Shown one piece after another: positions 32,423 through 41,054 of a stretch of 64,000 nt of DNA. Origin of the DNA: Streptomyces fructofermentans (lineage in GTDB: Bacteria; Actinomycetota; Actinomycetes; Streptomycetales; Streptomycetaceae); assembly GCF_014651055.1 (NCBI RefSeq), contig NZ_BMWD01000013.1:78974-142973 (forward strand), in the 5' to 3' direction. Both the position numbers and the translations under genes were made by a program. The first letter of the stretch is position 1. Each line of letters opens with the position of its first letter. The notes beneath the pieces were generated by a model that searched no databases, had not been told where the DNA came from, and saw only the letters and a program-made list of their open reading frames with translations.

Positions 32423-33074
32423 AGGTACCCGCCGAGTCCCGGAAGGCGGCCGGGCCGAGCCGCCCGGACCCCTCGGGAACGGCCCCCGCCAGCGGCGCGC
32501 CCGACACGACCGGAAGGTCGGCGAGGTTGCAGCGCGAGGCGAGGTCCGGGTCGCCGGGCCAGCTGCCCACCACGACACCGAGCAGGTCGAGCCCGCGCGT
32601 GCGCAGTTCCCGTGAGGTCAGCTCCGTCGTGTTGAGGGTGCCGAGCCCCGCGGAGGCGACCAGCAGGACGGGGGCGTCCAGCAGCCGCGCCGCGTCCGCG
32701 AGCGTGCCGCCCTCGTCGTCGAGGCGGACCAGCAGCCCGCCGGCCCCCTCGACCAGCACGAGGTCGTGCCCGGCGGCCAGCTTCCCGGCCGCCTCCGCCA
32801 CGTCCTGGGGGCGCACCGGGGCGAGACCGGCCCGCCGCGCCGCGGTGGCCGGCGCCAACGGCTCCGGATAGCGCGCGAGTTCGACGCGGGTCACCGCGCC
32901 CGCGAGCCGCGCCACCTCGTCCGCGTCCCCGTGCGCGCCCGGCAGCACGCCGGTCTGCGCGGGCTTGAGCACGGCGACGGAACGGCCGGACGCGAGTGCC
33001 GCCGCGGCCACGGCCGCGGTCGTCACCGTCTTGCCGACCTCCGTGCCGGTCCCCGTGATCACCAGTACCGGCAT
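32355..33074 (-). CDS. bioD: Dethiobiotin synthetase
   Basis: A 239-residue P-loop enzyme that closes the ureido ring of dethiobiotin from 7,8-diaminopelargonate, CO2 and ATP. The phosphate loop is GTGTEVGKT, KPAQTG follows the first strand, and VEGAGGLLVRL is the diagnostic glycine-rich motif. ATG 33074 lies one base after the bioA stop. Third gene of bioB-bioA-bioD. Confidence 0.95.
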   Translation of the reverse strand: MPVLVITGTGTEVGKTVTTAAVAAAALASGRSVAVLKPAQTGVLPGAHGDADEVARLAGAVTRVELARYPEPLAPATAARRAGLAPVRPQDVAEAAGKLAAGHDLVLVEGAGGLLVRLDDEGGTLADAARLLDAPVLLVASAGLGTLNTTELTSRELRTRGLDLLGVVVGSWPGDPDLASRCNLADLPVVSGAPLAGAVPEGSGRLGPAAFRDSAGTWLAPRLGGTWDAAEFTRRQTAP

Positions 33075-33075
33075 G

Positions 33076-34356
33076 TCAGCCCTCCCGTGCGGCAGCGCAC
33101 ACCGCGTCCGTGATCCGCGCCAGGTCCGCGTCGCCCGTGACGTACGGCGGCATCGTGTAGACGAGGTCGCGGAACGGGCGCAGCCACACGCCCTCGCGGA
33201 CCGCGGCCCGGGTCGCCGCCGCCATGTCCACCTCGTGGTCCAGCTGCACCACACCGATGGCGCCGAGCACGCGGACGTCCCGGACGCCGGGCAGTGCGGC
33301 CGCGTCGGCCAGCCCGTCCCGCAGCCCCGCCTCGACGCGCTTCACCTCGGTCCGCCAGTCCTGCCCGAGGAGCAGGTCGATCGAGGCGCAGGCGACGGCG
33401 GCGGCCAGCGGGTTGCCCATGAACGTCGGGCCGTGCGCCAGCACCGGAACCTCGCCGCGCGAGATGCCCTCGGCCACCCTCGACGTGCACAGGGTGGCCG
33501 CCATCGTCAGATAGCCGCCGGTGAGCGCCTTGCCGACGCACATCACGTCCGGCGTCACCCCCGCGTGCTCCGCCGCGAACAGCGCCCCGGTGCGCCCGAA
33601 GCCCGTCGCGATCTCGTCGAACACGAGGAGCACGTCGTGCGCGTCGCACGCCTCCCGCAGGACCCGCAGGTACGCGGGGGAGTGGAAGCGCATGCCGCCC
33701 GCGCCCTGCACCACCGGCTCCACGATCACCGCGGCGAGTTCGTCCGCGTGCTGTCCGACCAGGTCCCGCAGATGCCGCGCGTACGACTCCTCGTACTCCG
33801 CCGGAGGCGCGTCCGCGAACACCTGCCGCGGCAGGACGCCCTGCCACAGCTCGTGCATCCCGCCCTCGGGGTCGCACACCGACATCGGCTGCCAGGTGTC
33901 GCCGTGGTAGCCGCCGCGCCAGGTCAGCAGGCGCTGCTTGCGCGGGCGGCCCAGCGAACGCCAGTACTGGAGGCACATCTTGACCGACACCTCGACCGAG
34001 ACCGAACCGGAGTCGGCCAGGAAGACGTGCTCCAGACCCTCCGGGGAGATGTCGACAAGGCGCTTGGCCAGCCGCACGGCGGGCTCGTGCGTGAGCCCGC
34101 CGAACATCACGTGGCTCATCCGTCCGAGCTGGTCGCGGACCGCCTCGTTGAGCGCCGGATGGTTGTAGCCGTGGATCGCCGACCACCACGACGACATGCC
34201 GTCGACCAGTTCGGGGCCCCCGCCCGCGGGCCGCAGCCTGACGCCGCTCGCCGATTCCACGACGAGCGGCTCCTGACGGCCGGGCATCGGTCCGTACGGG
34301 TGCCAGACGTGCCGCCTGTCCAGCTCCAGGAGTTCGCGCACGGGCAGGTCAGGCAT
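33076..34356 (-). CDS. bioA: Adenosylmethionine-8-amino-7-oxononanoate aminotransferase
   Basis: A 426-residue PLP enzyme transferring the amino group from SAM to 8-amino-7-oxononanoate. Recognisable parts are HVWHPYG, SSWWSAIHGYNHP, YHGDTWQPMSVCDP, FDEIATGFGRTG and the PLP lysine in VGKALTGGYLTMAAT. ATG 34356 overlaps the bioB stop by 8 bp, so the two are coupled. bioD follows after one base. Confidence 0.96.
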   Translation of the reverse strand: MPDLPVRELLELDRRHVWHPYGPMPGRQEPLVVESASGVRLRPAGGGPELVDGMSSWWSAIHGYNHPALNEAVRDQLGRMSHVMFGGLTHEPAVRLAKRLVDISPEGLEHVFLADSGSVSVEVSVKMCLQYWRSLGRPRKQRLLTWRGGYHGDTWQPMSVCDPEGGMHELWQGVLPRQVFADAPPAEYEESYARHLRDLVGQHADELAAVIVEPVVQGAGGMRFHSPAYLRVLREACDAHDVLLVFDEIATGFGRTGALFAAEHAGVTPDVMCVGKALTGGYLTMAATLCTSRVAEGISRGEVPVLAHGPTFMGNPLAAAVACASIDLLLGQDWRTEVKRVEAGLRDGLADAAALPGVRDVRVLGAIGVVQLDHEVDMAAATRAAVREGVWLRPFRDLVYTMPPYVTGDADLARITDAVCAAAREG

Positions 34357-35590
34357 TGGGCGCGAGGTCCGTTCCGGCACCTCGGCGGCGCACGGCGACC
34401 AGATCCGTACGGGCTTCGGCCGGGCGCTCGCCGGCCCCCGGGCCCGAGCCGCAGGGCGTGGCCCCGCCGCCCTCGTGGGAGCCGCACCCGGCCCCGGCGT
34501 GCGTACCGCAGCCGCCGCCCTCGTGGGAGCCGCAGCCGCCACCCTCCGGAGCGTGCGCACCGCAGACGCCGGCCGCGCCGTCGGCGACCCGGTGCCGGGG
34601 CAGCGTGACCTCGCCCGCGCCCTCCACCTCGAAGCCGGCGTCCGCGATCATCTCCAGGTCCGCCCGGCCCGCCTGGCCCTCGCTGGTGAGGTAGTCGCCC
34701 AGGAAGATCGAGTTGGCGAGGTGCAGCGCGAGCGGCTGCATCGTCCGCAGGTGGACCTCGCGGCCGCCCGCGATGCGCACCTCGACGTCGGGGCAGACGA
34801 AGCGCACCATCGCGAGGATCCGCAGGCAGCGCTGGGGCGTGAGGTTCCACTCCTTGGCGAGCGGGGTGCCCTCGAAGGGGATCAGGAAGTTGACGGGGAC
34901 CGAGTCCGGGTCGAGTTCGCGCAGCGCGTGGACGACGTCGACGAGGTCCTCGTCGCTCTCGCCCATGCCCGCGATCAGCCCCGAGCACGCGGACAGGCCC
35001 GCGGAGTGCGCCTTGCGCACCGTGTCGACGCGGTCGGCGTACGTGTGCGTCGTGGTGATGTCCCCGTACGTCGCCTCGGACGTGTTGAGGTTGTGGTTGT
35101 ACGCGTCCGCGCCGGCCTCGCGCAGCCGTTCGGCCTGGCCGTCGGAGAGGAGGCCGAGGCAGGCGCACACCTCGACGCCCTCGTTGCCGTCCTTGATCGC
35201 CCTGATGGTGTCCGAGACCCGGTCGACGTCGCGGTCCGTCGGGCCGCGTCCGCTCGCCACCAGGCACACGCGCTTGGCGCCGCCCGCGAGCCCGGCGGCC
35301 GCGGCCTCGGACGCCTGGTCGGGCTTCAGCCAGGTGTACTTGAGGATGCCGGCCTCGGAGCCGAGCCGCTGCGAGCAGTAGGAGCAGTCCTCGGGGCACA
35401 GGCCGGACTTCAGGTTGACCAGGTAGTTCAGCTTCACCCGCCGTCCGAACCACTTCCGGCGCACCTTGCCGGCCGCGGCCACCACATCGAGGAGTTCGTC
35501 GTCGGAGGTGGCCAGCACGGCCAGTGCCTCGTCACGGGTCGGCAGCTCGCGCCGAAGCCCCTTGTCCACCAGCGTGTTCAGCAGGTCCAT
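34349..35590 (-). CDS. bioB: Biotin synthase with Cys/His-rich C-terminal tail
   Basis: A 413-residue radical-SAM enzyme inserting sulfur into dethiobiotin. CPEDCSYCSQ provides the 4Fe-4S cluster, with further conserved motifs YNHNLNTS, CSGLIAGMGES, PVNFLIPFEGTPL and RIAGGREV. The catalytic domain ends near residue 330. About 80 extra residues follow, including a repetitive Gly/Cys/His block (residues about 343-383, units like CGSHEGGG and CGTHAGAG). E. coli BioB is 346 residues, so this tail is an addition that looks metal-binding. First gene of the biotin operon, overlapping bioA by 8 bp. Confidence 0.95.
   Translation of the reverse strand: MDLLNTLVDKGLRRELPTRDEALAVLATSDDELLDVVAAAGKVRRKWFGRRVKLNYLVNLKSGLCPEDCSYCSQRLGSEAGILKYTWLKPDQASEAAAAGLAGGAKRVCLVASGRGPTDRDVDRVSDTIRAIKDGNEGVEVCACLGLLSDGQAERLREAGADAYNHNLNTSEATYGDITTTHTYADRVDTVRKAHSAGLSACSGLIAGMGESDEDLVDVVHALRELDPDSVPVNFLIPFEGTPLAKEWNLTPQRCLRILAMVRFVCPDVEVRIAGGREVHLRTMQPLALHLANSIFLGDYLTSEGQAGRADLEMIADAGFEVEGAGEVTLPRHRVADGAAGVCGAHAPEGGGCGSHEGGGCGTHAGAGCGSHEGGGATPCGSGPGAGERPAEARTDLVAVRRRGAGTDLAPNA
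34464..34534. repeat. In-frame 48-bp repeat in the bioB tail
   Basis: The 23-mer beginning CCGCCGCCCTCGTGGGAGCC is repeated exactly at 34464-34486 and 34512-34534. The period of 48 bp (16 codons) keeps the frame and encodes the repeated Cys-Gly-Ser-His units of the BioB tail. Confidence 0.85.
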
Positions 35591-35659
35591 GAGGTCCGAT
35601 CCTGGCCTATCCGACCGCGCCCGGCCAAGGAGACATCGGACAACAGACTCGGTTCGACG

Positions 35660-35675
35660 TGTGGGTATTGCCACA
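35660..35675. promoter_or_regulatory. Inverted repeat between bioB and bioF
   Basis: TGTGG (35660-35664) and CCACA (35671-35675) are separated by 6 bases in the 210-bp divergent spacer of the two biotin transcription units. It is a candidate biotin-responsive operator. It does not match the BioQ consensus as I remember it. Confidence 0.35.
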
Positions 35676-35800
35676 TCATGGGCGGCTGGTGGTCCCGCTA
35701 GGGTCTGTGCGCTGCCTACAAAAAGCGGAAGGGGCGGCCGGGCCGGATGCCGTGTGCCGGCGGCCCGCGCACCACCCTCACCCGATGGCCCGGAGGACAC

Positions 35801-36937
35801 ATGGCGGGATCGCCGTTCGAGTGGATCGACGAACAGGCCCGGGCGCGTCGCCGGGCCGGCCTCGTGCGCACGCTGCGCCCCAGGCCCGCCGACTCCCCGC
35901 TCCTGGACCTGGCGGGCAACGACTACCTCGGCCTGGCCCGGCACCCGGAGGTCACCGAGGCCGCGGCGGGTGCCGCGCGGCGCTGGGGCGGCGGGGCCAC
36001 CGGCTCCCGCCTGGTGAGCGGCTCCACGGAACTGCACGCGGAACTCGAACGCGAACTCGCGGCGTTCTGCGGCTTCGAGTCCGCGCTCGTCCTGTCCTCC
36101 GGGTACGCGGCCAACCTCGCCGCCGTCACCGCCCTCGCCCCGCACGGCTCGCTCGTCGTCTCGGACGCGGGCAACCACGCCTCCCTGATCGACGGCTGCC
36201 GGCTCGCGCGCGGCACCACCCAGGTCGTCGCGCACGCCGACCCCGACGCGGTGCGCAAGGCGCTGGGCACGCACGGCGGGCCCGCCGTCGTCGTCTCCGA
36301 CACGGTCTTCTCGGTGGACGGCGACGCCGCGCCGCTGGCCGGACTGGCCGCCGCGTGCCGGGAGTCCGGCGCGGCCCTGGTCCTGGACGACGCGCACGGC
36401 CTCGGCGTCCTCGGCGAGGGCGGCCGGGGCGCGGCACGGGCCGCGGGGCTCGCGGGCGCGCCTGACGTCGTCACCACGGTCACGCTGTCGAAGTCCCTCG
36501 GCAGCCAGGGCGGCGCGGTGCTCGGGCCGGCGCCCGTCATCGACCACCTGGTCAACGCGGCGCGCACCTTCATCTTCGACACCGGTCTGGCGCCCGCGGC
36601 GGCGGGCGCTGCTCTCGCGGCACTGCGTCTGCTGCGCCGCGAACCGCAGCGGGCCGCACGCGCGCGCGCCGTGGCGACGGCCCTGCACGAGCGGCTGACG
36701 GCCGCGGGTCTCGAAGCCGTTCGGCCGGACGCCGCCGTCGTCTCCGTGCGCGCGTCCTCACCCGACCGGGCCGTGCGATGGGCCGCCGACTGCCGGGAGG
36801 CGGGAATCGCCGTCGGCTGCTTCCGGCCCCCGTCGGTGCCTGACGGCGTCTCACGGCTGCGTCTGACCGCCCGCGCGGACCTCACGGAGGAGCAGCTCGA
36901 CCGGGCCGTACGCGTCATCATCGAAGCGAGGCGATGA
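35801..36937 (+). CDS. bioF: 8-amino-7-oxononanoate synthase
   Basis: A 378-residue alpha-oxoamine synthase condensing pimeloyl thioester with alanine, the first step specific to biotin rings. LDLAGNDYLGLARHP, TGSRLVSGSTELHAELE, SDAGNHASLIDGCRLA, LDDAHGLGVLG and the PLP lysine in VTLSKSLGSQGGAV are all present. ATG 35801 has GGAGG 4 bases upstream, ruling out ATG 35747. It is divergent from bioBAD. Its last 20 bases overlap the convergent DUF397 gene. Confidence 0.95.
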   Translation: MAGSPFEWIDEQARARRRAGLVRTLRPRPADSPLLDLAGNDYLGLARHPEVTEAAAGAARRWGGGATGSRLVSGSTELHAELERELAAFCGFESALVLSSGYAANLAAVTALAPHGSLVVSDAGNHASLIDGCRLARGTTQVVAHADPDAVRKALGTHGGPAVVVSDTVFSVDGDAAPLAGLAAACRESGAALVLDDAHGLGVLGEGGRGAARAAGLAGAPDVVTTVTLSKSLGSQGGAVLGPAPVIDHLVNAARTFIFDTGLAPAAAGAALAALRLLRREPQRAARARAVATALHERLTAAGLEAVRPDAAVVSVRASSPDRAVRWAADCREAGIAVGCFRPPSVPDGVSRLRLTARADLTEEQLDRAVRVIIEARR

Positions 36938-37142
36938 AGCCCTCCCACGCCGCGGGGGCGAAGAGGAGGGCGGGTCCCGACGTGTTCTTCGAGTCCCGCA
37001 CCGCGAGGAGCCCGGCCCAGGGGCCGGCGGCCGGGCGGGCCGTCTCGACGCAGTTGTTCATTCCCGTGCTGCGGCTGCTGCGCCGCCACCGCACACCGTG
37101 CAGACATGTGCTCGAAGGTACGTACCGAGGCAGGGCGGGCAT
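36918..37142 (-). CDS. DUF397-domain small protein
   Basis: A 74-residue DUF397 protein. The family pattern of RWRRSSRST, NNCVETA, VAVRDSK, GPALLF and WEGFI is visible. These small proteins almost always accompany an XRE regulator with DUF5753, present here 9 bp upstream. In studied streptomycete examples the pair works together in developmental or antibiotic control. The gene's end overlaps the bioF end by 20 bp in convergent orientation. Confidence 0.85.
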   Translation of the reverse strand: MPALPRYVPSSTCLHGVRWRRSSRSTGMNNCVETARPAAGPWAGLLAVRDSKNTSGPALLFAPAAWEGFIASLR

Positions 37143-37151
37143 GGTGCCTCC

Positions 37152-38009
37152 TTATGCGCCGTCAGCTACACCGGCGATGAAATCCAACGTGTCCTCGGGC
37201 GAAAGGGCGTGGACCTGAACGGAGTCGAAGGCCTCGCTGTAGGCCTGGAGTTCTTCTTTCCGTTCGAGGTAGAGGCTACTCGTCAAGTGGTCGAGAACAA
37301 CCACATCCAGATCAGATCTGTTCGGAAATGAGAAAATAACGAAAGGGCCGGTCACTCCGATGTGGGCCCCAACTCCGAACGGCAGCACCTGAATCCGCAC
37401 GTGGGGCAGGCGAGCCGCCTCCCGCAGGTGCGCCAACTGCCCGGCCATGACGGCCGGTCCGCCCACACTCCGGCGCAGCACGGCCTCGTCCAGGACGGCG
37501 CTCAGGCGCAGCGGCGGCTGCGCGCGCAGCACGTCCTGCCGGGCGAGACGCACCTCGACGAGCGCGTCGACCTGCCCGTCCGGCGCCCCGTCCACCGCGG
37601 CCCGTGTCACCTCCCGGGCGTACTCCGGCGTCTGGAGTAGCCCCGGCACGACCGTGTTCTCCAGCGTGCGCATCGCACTCGCCTGGGACTCCAGACTGAT
37701 GAAGTCGCTGTACGTGGACGGCAGGAGGCCCCGGTAGGCGTGCCACCAGTGGTGGCGCCCGCCGTCCTCGGAGCCCGCCAGCACCACGAGCAGCTCGTGC
37801 AGTTCCGGGTCCCGGACGTCGTACGCGTCCAGGAGCAGCCGTACGTCCGCGGGCTTGACCCCGCTGCGGCCGGTCTCGATCCGGCTCACCTTCGACTGGT
37901 GCCAGCCGACGAGCCGGGCCGCCTGGCCGCTCGTCAGCCCCGCACGGGCACGCAGGGTGCGCAGTTCGGCGCCGAGCTTGCGGCGCCGCACCGCGGGACC
38001 GTACTGCAT
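37152..38009 (-). CDS. XRE-family regulator with DUF5753 (WhiJ type)
   Basis: A 285-residue regulator. Residues about 8-65 are the Xre helix-turn-helix (LGAELRTLRARAGLTSGQAARLVGWHQSKVSRIETGRSGVKPADV). The rest is DUF5753, with EAQASAMRTLENTVVPGLLQTPEYAR-like features (SQASAMRTLENTVVPGLLQT) and LPFGVGAHIGVTGPFVIFSFP. It forms a set with the DUF397 gene downstream and the RsbW-like gene divergent from it. ATG 38009 begins the conserved N-terminus. Confidence 0.92.
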   Translation of the reverse strand: MQYGPAVRRRKLGAELRTLRARAGLTSGQAARLVGWHQSKVSRIETGRSGVKPADVRLLLDAYDVRDPELHELLVVLAGSEDGGRHHWWHAYRGLLPSTYSDFISLESQASAMRTLENTVVPGLLQTPEYAREVTRAAVDGAPDGQVDALVEVRLARQDVLRAQPPLRLSAVLDEAVLRRSVGGPAVMAGQLAHLREAARLPHVRIQVLPFGVGAHIGVTGPFVIFSFPNRSDLDVVVLDHLTSSLYLERKEELQAYSEAFDSVQVHALSPEDTLDFIAGVADGA

Positions 38010-38028
38010 GGCCGTCTCCTTCCGACCG

Positions 38029-38148
38029 TCGCGCCGGCGCGATGTCGTCCGGCGTCACGCCGACGGTAGAGGACGAACCGGCCCACCGCCCAAATACGGT
38101 CGACCGTCGCAGAGTTCACCGCTTCGAGCGACAGATATATGCATATCT
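38029..38148. promoter_or_regulatory. Cluster of palindromes in the WhiJ-type divergent spacer
   Basis: Three symmetric sites lie between the divergent XRE and RsbW-like genes. They are TCGCGCCGGCGCGA (38029-38042, perfect), ACGGTCGACCGT (38096-38107, perfect) and AGATATATGCATATCT (38133-38148, imperfect but markedly AT-rich). They are candidate sites for the XRE regulator; which one it uses cannot be told from sequence. Confidence 0.5.
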
Positions 38149-38270
38149 TGGTGGATCGGTGCGTCGAACGCCGAGGTAGTGGCACTCTGGCGCCAGCACC
38201 AGTCCGGGACCGCACCCGAACCAGCCGTTCGCGTCGGGCCCCGGTCCCGTGGGAAAGGGACGACGTCGCC

Positions 38271-38714
38271 ATGGCAGACCACCAGGAAGCATCCGTCACT
38301 CTGCCGAGCGATCCCGCCTCGGTCTCCACCGCCCGCAACTACGTCCTGGACGTGCTGGCCGAGTGGGGGCTCCCGTCCGACACCGAGGCGGCCGACACCG
38401 TACGGCTCATCGTCTCCGAACTCGCCACCAACGCCGTGCAGCACACGTTCGGGCAGTCGCCGACCTTCACGGTCGACATCGAACTGGACCGGGACGAGCA
38501 ACTGCGCATCGGGGTGACGGACAGCCACCCGCGCTTCCCGAAACGGCTCCCCGCCGCCGTCCAGCAGGACAACGGCCGCGGACTGGTGATCATCCGCTGG
38601 CTGACCGTCGAGTGCGGCGGCAAGCTGTCCGTCCGGCCCACGGCGGAGGGCGGCAAGACGGTGTCCATCGTGCTGCCCTGGACCGCCCCCGTCCAGCCCG
38701 TCACCGCCGACTGA
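38271..38714 (+). CDS. RsbW-like anti-sigma/ATP-binding protein
   Basis: A 147-residue HATPase_c_2 protein of the serine-kinase anti-sigma type. VRLIVSELATNAVQHTFG is the N box, VTDSHPRFPKRL the G1 region and NGRGLVIIRWLTVECGG the G2 box. It is cytoplasmic with no sensor domain. ATG 38271 is preferred because earlier codons encode a low-complexity Arg-rich leader. Such genes belong to WhiJ/AbaA-type clusters with an XRE-DUF5753 and a DUF397 gene, as here. The sigma or anti-anti-sigma partner is unknown. Confidence 0.85.
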   Translation: MADHQEASVTLPSDPASVSTARNYVLDVLAEWGLPSDTEAADTVRLIVSELATNAVQHTFGQSPTFTVDIELDRDEQLRIGVTDSHPRFPKRLPAAVQQDNGRGLVIIRWLTVECGGKLSVRPTAEGGKTVSIVLPWTAPVQPVTAD

Positions 38715-38732
38715 ACACCGCACCGGGTCCGC

Positions 38733-39650
38733 TCAGTTCTGCTGCGAAGCCCGGCCGAAGGCCCCCCGCAGCAGCGCCCGGAACGCGTCCGCGGCGGGTG
38801 CCGCCTCGTCGGAGCGGTGCACGACCGAGATCGTGCGGCGCAGGTTCCCCGGCTCCAGCAGACGCGTCCCCACCGGAGTCGCCGCGGTCCTGGCGACCAT
38901 CTCGGGGACGACGGCCACCCCGAGCCCCGCGCTGACCAGCGCGCACACCAGGGCGTAGCCGGGCGTCGGAACGAGGACCGAGGGCGTCGCCCCGGCCCGG
39001 GCCAGCGCCGCCTCCACGCCCTGCCGGGGCGGATGGTCCGGCGCCATGCTGATCAGCGGCTGGCCCGCCAGCTCCGACAGCGGCAGCCGGGCCGAACCGC
39101 CCGCCAGGACGTGCCCAGGGGCGGTCACCAGCACCAGCTCCTCGACCAGCACGGGTTCCGCCGACACCGCCGAGGGCAGCTGGACGGGCTCCGCGGGCTG
39201 GTAGCCGTGCGTCAGCGCCAGGTCCACCCGGCCCGCCGCCACGGCGGCGATGCCTGCCGGGGGCTCGTGGTCCGACACCGTCAGCTCCACGTCGGGATGG
39301 GCCCGGCGGAACGCGCTCAGGACCGGCGGCAGCAGATGGATGCCGGCCGTCTGGAACGTACCGACCCGCAACTTCCCGCCCGACAGCCCGGCCAGCCGGG
39401 CCAACTCGTGCCGAGCCTGCTCCAGCTCGTCCAGGACCCGGCGCGCCCGCGCGAGGAGCAGCTCGCCGGCACCGGTCAGCCGGGTCCCGCGGTGATGGCG
39501 GACGAGCAGGGGCGTGCCCGCCTCCCGCTCCAGCTTCGCGAGCTGCTGGGAGAGCGCGGGCGGGGTGTACCCGAGGCGCTCGGCGGCCCGCGTGATCGAT
39601 CCGGCCTCCGCGACCGCCACCAGCGCCGCGAGCCGGGTGGGGTCGTACAC
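38733..39650 (-). CDS. LysR-family transcription regulator
   Basis: A 305-residue LysR regulator. The winged helix (LAALVAVAEAGSITRAAERLGYTPPALSQQLAKLEREAGTPLL) occupies residues 1-60; the rest is a periplasmic-binding-protein-like effector domain (KLRVGTFQTAGIHLLPPVL). It is divergent from a LysE-type exporter 86 bp away, the classic LysG/LysE arrangement, so it probably activates that exporter in response to an amino acid or similar substrate. Confidence 0.92.
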   Translation of the reverse strand: MYDPTRLAALVAVAEAGSITRAAERLGYTPPALSQQLAKLEREAGTPLLVRHHRGTRLTGAGELLLARARRVLDELEQARHELARLAGLSGGKLRVGTFQTAGIHLLPPVLSAFRRAHPDVELTVSDHEPPAGIAAVAAGRVDLALTHGYQPAEPVQLPSAVSAEPVLVEELVLVTAPGHVLAGGSARLPLSELAGQPLISMAPDHPPRQGVEAALARAGATPSVLVPTPGYALVCALVSAGLGVAVVPEMVARTAATPVGTRLLEPGNLRRTISVVHRSDEAAPAADAFRALLRGAFGRASQQN

Positions 39651-39736
39651 GGGGCTCCCGGGCTGAAGAGATGCTTAAGGCAGACCCACGATATTGCACA
39701 TACCCGCTGAAGGCTCCCGGGCGGCAGGCTGGGCCC

Positions 39737-40381
39737 ATGGACGCACAGCTCATCGCCTTCACCGGCGTCGCCGCCGGCATGGTCGCCATGCCGGGCGCCG
39801 ACTTCACCGTCGTCGTACGCAACGCCCTGGTCTCCCGCAGGGCCGGGGTCGCGTGCGCGCTCGGCATCGCGGGGGCGCTGCTCGTCCACACCGCGCTCGC
39901 CGTCGCCGGGGTGGCTGCGGTCCTGGCCGCCGTGCCCGCGCTGTTCCGCACGCTCCAGCTCCTCGGCGGCGCCTACGTCCTGTACCTGGGCGTCCAGACA
40001 CTGCGGTCCGTACGGGAACGGCCGGTGGCGGCAGTGGCGGTGGGGGCGGGGGCGCCGGACGAGGGGCCCGCGCTGTCCGGCGGCAGGGCGCTGCGGCAGG
40101 GCTTCGTCACCAACGTCCTCAACCCCAAGGCGCCCATCACGTTCCTCAGCCTGCTGCCGCAGTTCGTGCCCGACGGGAGCCCGGCGATGCCGCGCACCCT
40201 GCTGCTCGCGCTGATCGTGGTCGCCCTCGCGCTCGTCTGGTTCCCCGCCGTCGCGCTCCTCGTGGACCGGCTGGGCCGGTGGCTGCGCCGGCCGCGCGCC
40301 GCCCGGGCCGTCGGAGCCGTCACCGGCGCCGCTCTCACGCTGCTGGGGCTCGGGCTGCTCCTCGAGACGCTGACGGCCTGA
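39737..40381 (+). CDS. LysE/RhtB-family exporter
   Basis: A 214-residue membrane exporter with five or six helices. The family's opening AMPGADFTVVVRNAL (GP..D motif variant), AYVLYLGVQTLRS and GFVTNVLNPKAPITFLSLLPQFV are all present. It exports amino acids or related metabolites; the exact substrate is unknown. ATG 39737 is the natural start. Divergent from its likely LysR regulator. A hairpin follows the stop. Confidence 0.9.
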   Translation: MDAQLIAFTGVAAGMVAMPGADFTVVVRNALVSRRAGVACALGIAGALLVHTALAVAGVAAVLAAVPALFRTLQLLGGAYVLYLGVQTLRSVRERPVAAVAVGAGAPDEGPALSGGRALRQGFVTNVLNPKAPITFLSLLPQFVPDGSPAMPRTLLLALIVVALALVWFPAVALLVDRLGRWLRRPRAARAVGAVTGAALTLLGLGLLLETLTA

Positions 40382-40402
40382 GAGGGCCCGCACGGGCCCC
40401 TC
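40382..40402 (+). terminator. Short hairpin after the LysE gene
   Basis: GGGCCCG (40384-40390) and CGGGCCC (40393-40399) pair around CA immediately beyond the stop. It is compact and lacks a U-run. Confidence 0.5.
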
Positions 40403-40529
40403 GGCCCAGTCCCGGAGGCCGCGCGGGAGGCCCGCCTCCGTGTCTCGTCCCGCTCGTCCCGGTCCTGGATGTCGCCCATGACCGAACGAGCAGCCGATGC
40501 ACCGGTTCCATCACGGACCGGGACGGGCG

Positions 40530-40563
40530 CCGGAGGGCCGCGACGGCTTTCGCGGCCCTCCGG
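40530..40563. terminator. Hairpin between LysE and NlpC/P60 genes
   Basis: Perfect 14-bp arms (40530-40543, 40550-40563) enclose a 6-base loop, 7 bases past the stop of the leftward NlpC/P60 gene. It probably terminates that gene and blocks read-through from the other side. Confidence 0.8.
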
Positions 40564-40569
40564 GGCAGG

Positions 40570-41043
40570 TCACCTGACCCGGCCGTACCAGACGCTCTTC
40601 GTCCAGATCTTCTGCAGTCTCACCACGTCCCCGGTCTTGGGCGAGTGCCAGATCTTTCCCTTACCGGCGTAGATGCCGACGTGGTACACGTTCCGGCCGG
40701 AGTGGAAGAAGACCAGGTCACCGCTCTTGCGGTTCGAGGCGGAGACATGGTTCGTCTTGTTGTACTGCGCCGCCGCGGTGCGGGGCAGCTTCTTGCCAGC
40801 CTTCTTGAACGAGTACAGCGTGAGGCCGGAGCAGTCGAAGCGCTTGGGCCCCGTGGCCCCGTACTTGTAGGGAGCGCCCTTCTTGGAGGCCGCCACCTGG
40901 AGTGCCTTCGTCGCGTGTGTGGCCGCCTCCGCGTCGGACGCGAAACCGGGGGCCACTATGCCGCCGCCGACGGCGGCGATGGTCAGGGCCGAGGCGGTGC
41001 CGGCCCTGCTGAACAGCGACGGGACACGATTGAGCGCAGTCAT
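40570..41043 (-). CDS. Secreted NlpC/P60 cell-wall hydrolase
   Basis: A 157-residue exported peptidase that cleaves peptidoglycan stem peptides. The signal peptide (to about residue 40) ends in SDAEAATHA. The NlpC/P60 domain follows, with the catalytic Cys in KRFDCSGLT, SGDLVFFHSG and the catalytic His in VYHVGIYAG. There is no LysM or SH3 anchor, so it is a minimal hydrolase. ATG 41043 starts the signal peptide. A ydaO-type c-di-AMP riboswitch directly precedes it, so expression should fall when c-di-AMP is high. Confidence 0.93.
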   Translation of the reverse strand: MTALNRVPSLFSRAGTASALTIAAVGGGIVAPGFASDAEAATHATKALQVAASKKGAPYKYGATGPKRFDCSGLTLYSFKKAGKKLPRTAAAQYNKTNHVSASNRKSGDLVFFHSGRNVYHVGIYAGKGKIWHSPKTGDVVRLQKIWTKSVWYGRVR

Positions 41044-41054
41044 GCGCAACCCTT

